Assembly (NCBI RefSeq): GCF_001263205.1
Contig: NZ_CP012333.1
Coordinates: 7,648,001 to 7,712,000, forward strand
DNA length: 64,000 bases
Reading direction: 5' to 3'
From: Labilithrix luteola
Lineage (GTDB): Bacteria > Myxococcota_A > Polyangia > Polyangiales > Polyangiaceae
The stretch's first letter is position 1. The number at the start of each line of letters is the position of its first letter. The notes below the pieces were generated by a model. It ran no database searches, was not told where the DNA came from, and saw only the letters and a program-made list of their open reading frames with translations. The translations under genes were made by a program, and so were the position numbers. Of this stretch, positions 61,344 to 64,000 are shown piece after piece.

Positions 61344-61601
61344 ATGTCTGATTCTCTTCTCGCCTCCGCCCTGACCGAGACGCGTCGCATCCTGGTCGAC
61401 CTCGAACCCAATTCCAAGGCCCGCAGCCTCGGAACGCGCCTCTCCGTCCTCGAAGGCGCCGCGGCGATGCTCGAACTCCAGACGGCGTCGGCCAATCAGG
61501 TCATCCAGCTCGTCAAGCTCGCCCTCGACGCTCGCGACGAAGCCGTCGCGCTCAAGCAGGTCCACGCGGTTCGCGGCGTCCTCGCGGAGTTCATGGACTG
61601 A
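61344..61601 (+). CDS. Small helical protein of unknown function
   Basis: 85 aa, almost wholly alpha-helical with heptad-like Leu/Ala/Val spacing (SVLEGAAAMLELQTASANQV, then LVKLALDARDEAV). Net acidic, no signal peptide, no Cys. No family recognised. It diverges from the TonB receptor and is followed by tesB after 106 bases. Confidence 0.6.
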   Translation: MSDSLLASALTETRRILVDLEPNSKARSLGTRLSVLEGAAAMLELQTASANQVIQLVKLALDARDEAVALKQVHAVRGVLAEFMD

Positions 61602-61707
61602 GAGGAAGCCCCGAACCCGCGGCCGATGCGGCAGTCGGTCCACCTGTGCCCGCGTCTTCTGCGGACGCGCTTGAAAGACCCGCCTTTCGCTGGGCATAGT
61701 CGGGTCG

Positions 61708-62580
61708 ATGTCCAAAGTTCTCGACGACCTCGTCCATCTCCTCGCCCTCGAACGTATCGAGGAGAACCTTTTCCGGGGGCAAAGCCAGGATCTGGGGTGG
61801 GGAACCGTCTTCGGGGGACAGGTTCTCGGGCAGGCGCTTTCGGCAGCGGTTCAGACCGTTCCCGAAGATCGCCACCCGCACTCGTTGCATGCCTATTTCT
61901 TGCGTCCTGGCGACGTGAGCAAGCCGATCGTCTACGATGTCGATCGCATTCGTGACGGTGGTTCGTTCACGACCCGTCGCGTGGTGGCCATCCAGAACGG
62001 TCATCCGATCTTCAACCTCGCCGCCTCGTTCCAGACGATCGAGCCGGGGTTCGAGCATCAGGACGCGATGCCCGACGTGCCGCCCCCGGATTCGCTCGAG
62101 AACGAGCTGCAACGCATGGCGAAGTTCGCGTCGCGATTTCCGCCCTTCGTCCGCGATCGCATGATGGAGGAGCGCCCCTTCGAGCTGCGCCCCGTCGATC
62201 CCGCCGACGATCCGTTCGCGCCCGCCAAAGGACCGGCCTCGCGCAAGGTCTGGCTCAAGACCGTCGGTCGCTTGCCCGATGACCCGCGACTCCACGCGTA
62301 TCTGCTCGCCTGGGCATCCGACCACGCGTTCATCACGACGTCGCTCATTCCTCACGGCGTCACGTGGCTCACGCCCGGCATGCAGGTGGCCAGCCTCGAT
62401 CACGTGATGTGGTTCCATCAGCCGTTCCGCGCGGACGAGTGGCTCTTGCACGAGATGGACAGCCCCGCGGCGCACGGATCGCGCGGGCTCGTTCGCGGAC
62501 GCGTCTTCACGCAGGATGGCCGCCTCGTTGCCTCGACCGCACAAGAAGGCCTCATTCGTCAGCGGCGTCCGAAGACCTGA
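61708..62580 (+). CDS. tesB: Acyl-CoA thioesterase II
   Basis: 290 aa double-hotdog thioesterase. GWGTVFGGQVLGQALSAA and SLHAYFLRPGD mark the first hotdog; LLAWASDHAFITTSL and SLDHVMWFHQPFRADEWLL mark the second. The catalytic Asp (ASDH) and Gln (AQEG) of the TesB Asp/Thr/Gln set are visible; Ser occupies the region of the Thr. Hydrolyses medium- and long-chain acyl-CoA in the cytoplasm. Confidence 0.93.
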   Translation: MSKVLDDLVHLLALERIEENLFRGQSQDLGWGTVFGGQVLGQALSAAVQTVPEDRHPHSLHAYFLRPGDVSKPIVYDVDRIRDGGSFTTRRVVAIQNGHPIFNLAASFQTIEPGFEHQDAMPDVPPPDSLENELQRMAKFASRFPPFVRDRMMEERPFELRPVDPADDPFAPAKGPASRKVWLKTVGRLPDDPRLHAYLLAWASDHAFITTSLIPHGVTWLTPGMQVASLDHVMWFHQPFRADEWLLHEMDSPAAHGSRGLVRGRVFTQDGRLVASTAQEGLIRQRRPKT

Positions 62581-63038
62581 CGCGTCCGTCGCTAGAGCAG
62601 CGCTCGAGGACCCTGGAGGCCGGGTCGTCGGCCACGTCTATGTCACCTAACGGATGCGGATGCACCGACCCCAACCGTCGGGCCGGTGCATCTGCAGGTC
62701 CGAATCTTTGAATCCGTACGCGGCCATAGATGAAGAGATCCGCAACGTGCTCGAAGTCACGGCGACTTGCCCTTCCGTCAGGAGCCACACGGTCGGCGGG
62801 GGCGGCGGGGTGACGGAAGTTCGACGAAGTGTGCGAGGTCAAATCGAGCAGCACCAGCGAGCTTCCTTCTGCCATCTCGACCAACGATGAGACGCTCGAT
62901 TTCCTCGGACGGAGCCACGCGCGTCGATAAGAGCGCAGGACGCCAGAGCCCCTCGTGCTCCTGCAATCGGTTCTGGAGCCAACCTGCACGACCACAGAGT
63001 CCGCGTTCCGCCCTGCTGAAATTTCGTAGAAAGAGGGA
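62581..63038. other. 458-bp region without a gene
   Basis: Less GC-rich in places than the rest of the window and without a convincing frame on either strand; protein-like runs are Arg/Ser-rich shadows. It contains the inverted repeat at 62659-62692 and should have held the catalytic part of the M24 peptidase gene if that gene had been intact, but no M24 sequence is left. Confidence 0.55.
62659..62692. repeat. Inverted repeat downstream of tesB
   Basis: GATGCACCG (62659-62667) and CGGTGCATC (62684-62692) form a perfect 9-bp stem around 16 bases. It lies 79 bases after the tesB stop and may act as a terminator or transcript-end structure; no T-run. Confidence 0.5.
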
Positions 63039-63703
63039 TTACGTCCACTCTGGCGCGGGCGTTTCTTGCCCCGTCACGAGCGTTTCCTTTTCCTTCTCGC
63101 CGCCCGCCACCAGCACGACGAGCGGCAGGATCCCGTGAGCCACGCAGCCGCGCGCGAGCTCGGCGGCCACGTCGCGCTCGCGCTGCCCGGGGCGAGCCTC
63201 GGTGCACGCCTCTCCAGCGCTGCTGCAGCGTCTTGTCCGAGTTGGCGGTAGCGCTCGATCTCGGGCGGAAGCAACGTGTAGCGCAGCGTGGCGAAGGACG
63301 CCGCCGCGCGCGAAAGCCCGAGCTGCCCGAGATCCGACACGACTGGTCCTGGTGCGCCGAGGCGCTCTACGTGCGCTCGGGCCGCGGCCGGCTGGTACCA
63401 CGGCCACGTCACAGGCTCGAACGGCAGCGGCGCCACTTCCTCGTCGAGGATCCGACGCAGCTCGTTGTTCGCAGCGAGAAGGAAGGCGTGCTCCAGTGTC
63501 ACGAGCACCGAGGCGGTGCCCTCCGCTTGGCCGAGCGAGGCGTGACTGTCGCCTCCGCACGTGAGCCACGCGAACGCGCCCTGGTCCGTGACGAGCACCG
63601 CGCGAGCGCCGGTCTGCTCGAGCCAGCGCCGAACCCGCGCGAGCTTGACCTCGAGCTCTTCGCGGCGATCCGTGTCTGGAACCTGAAGACGCGGTTTCTG
63701 CAT
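63039..63703 (-). pseudogene. M24-family peptidase (Xaa-Pro aminopeptidase-like), frameshifted and truncated
   Basis: The frame from ATG 63703 encodes a creatinase-like N-terminal domain (RAVLVTDQGAFAWLTCGGDS, LLAANNELRRILDEEV, LPPEIERYRQLGQDAAAALE). Near 63209-63213 the family sequence leaves this frame and continues in another: ACTEARPGQRERDVAAELARG, then HGILPLVVLVAGGEKEKE, matching the RPG-tE-dvAa start of the M24 catalytic domain. That frame ends at 63039, and the metal-binding residues (two Asp, His, two Glu) are missing. A lost base plus a 3' truncation explain this; a sequencing error could cause the frameshift but not the truncation. Confidence 0.78.
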
Positions 63704-63832
63704 CGCAAGCTACGAAATCGGACCGGAGCGTCGTTCCGAAAGCGACCGGCGCAGCTGCGTGCGTACGACGTTTGCATCGCTGAAAATGCGCTCCGGCGCG
63801 AACAGGCTCCCTGGTGACCTGCGAGGCTCATC

Positions 63833-64000
63833 GTGACGACTCGAGCGATCCCATATGCCGAGGGCGCGACTGCCGCGCCCAGTACCACCGAGCCTCGGGC
63901 TGAGGCGCATCGAGCCACGCTGCGTGGCGTCGTCTGGCTGATCGTTTATCTGTTCTTCATTCTCGCGCCGCTGTTCGCGTTGCTGCTGGGGTCGTTGCCA
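63833..64000 (+). CDS. Membrane protein, N-terminal fragment cut by the window end
   Basis: 56 codons from GTG 63833. A hydrophilic start (AEGATAAPSTTEPRAEAHRA) is followed by a hydrophobic helix with LIVYLFFILAPLFALLLGSLP. The profile, RGVVWL then a helix ending GSLP, resembles the start of ferric-reductase-like membrane proteins with a C-terminal NAD/FAD domain, but too little is visible to name it. Confidence 0.4.
   Translation, partial: MTTRAIPYAEGATAAPSTTEPRAEAHRATLRGVVWLIVYLFFILAPLFALLLGSLP

Noticed and set aside
62552..62995. Possible 147-codon minus-strand gene in the gap after tesB
   Set aside because: Overlaps the end of tesB, Arg/Ser-rich, no start signal, no continuity with the M24 remnant.
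1..64000. tRNA, rRNA, CRISPR arrays, insertion sequences and prophage genes
   Set aside because: Looked for T-loop-like motifs, regular repeats, terminal inverted repeats and transposase/integrase motifs; none found by eye. A tRNAscan/ISfinder run would settle it.

Overview
The window is GC-rich with strongly G/C-biased third codon positions and looks like a chromosome segment of a myxobacterium (Myxococcota, probably Polyangia). The reasons are at least eleven lipoproteins with Asp/Ala/Ser/Pro-rich linkers, a MYXO-CTERM-type tail on a large M36 protease, a vWFA-like surface lipoprotein with a DxSxS site, a TonB-dependent receptor carrying its own TonB-like domain, a DHCR24-like FAD enzyme and many family-less membrane proteins. 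A genus such as Labilithrix is only a guess. I found no rRNA, tRNA, insertion sequence, prophage or CRISPR array.

Layout. 1-3.3 kb: 3' end of an aromatic FAD monooxygenase, then a UBP-type zinc finger paired with a cNMP-binding/glutaredoxin-like/thioredoxin-reductase-like fusion, closed by a textbook terminator. 3.3-9.8 kb: zinc alcohol dehydrogenase, EamA transporter, lipoprotein, DUF1345 protein, PfkB sugar kinase, a lipoprotein with a conserved unknown domain, and a lone receiver domain. 9.8-17 kb: methyltransferase plus vWFA lipoprotein, small proteins, a long inverted repeat, a pirin operon and a DHCR24-like FAD oxidoreductase. 17-22.3 kb: Lhr-type helicase and an orphan radical-SAM sulfatase maturase. 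22.5-29.2 kb: an M48-like protein without its zinc site, a BASS transporter, envelope proteins, a membrane-anchored RecB/Cas4-like nuclease-fold protein and an alpha/beta hydrolase.

29.2-36.2 kb: cyclophilin, a serine hydrolase-NamZ (DUF1343) fusion predicted to act in peptidoglycan recycling, a DUF2809 protein, a divergent TetR/MFS pair with two palindromic operators, and a two-repeat membrane protein. 36.6-41.9 kb: two translationally coupled seven-repeat (delta-60) lipoproteins and a duplicated Cys-rich lipoprotein. 42-46 kb: LysR regulator divergent from an acetolactate-synthase-like ThDP enzyme and an aldehyde dehydrogenase. 46-51.6 kb: a membrane protein with three winged-helix-like modules, phosphatidylserine synthase and an AsmA-like protein. 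51.7-61.2 kb: M36 protease, a proline-rich membrane protein, and a LamG lipoprotein / lipoprotein / TonB-receptor operon. 61.3-64 kb: small helical protein, TesB thioesterase, a decayed stretch with a frameshifted M24 peptidase remnant, and the start of a membrane protein.

The dominant theme is the cell envelope. Lipoproteins, outer-membrane proteins, peptidoglycan recycling and phospholipid synthesis sit among ordinary metabolic and regulatory genes. No single large new system is evident. The best leads are the membrane-anchored nuclease-fold protein, the zinc finger/redox pair, the two proteins with broken metallopeptidase motifs, and the three-module membrane protein.
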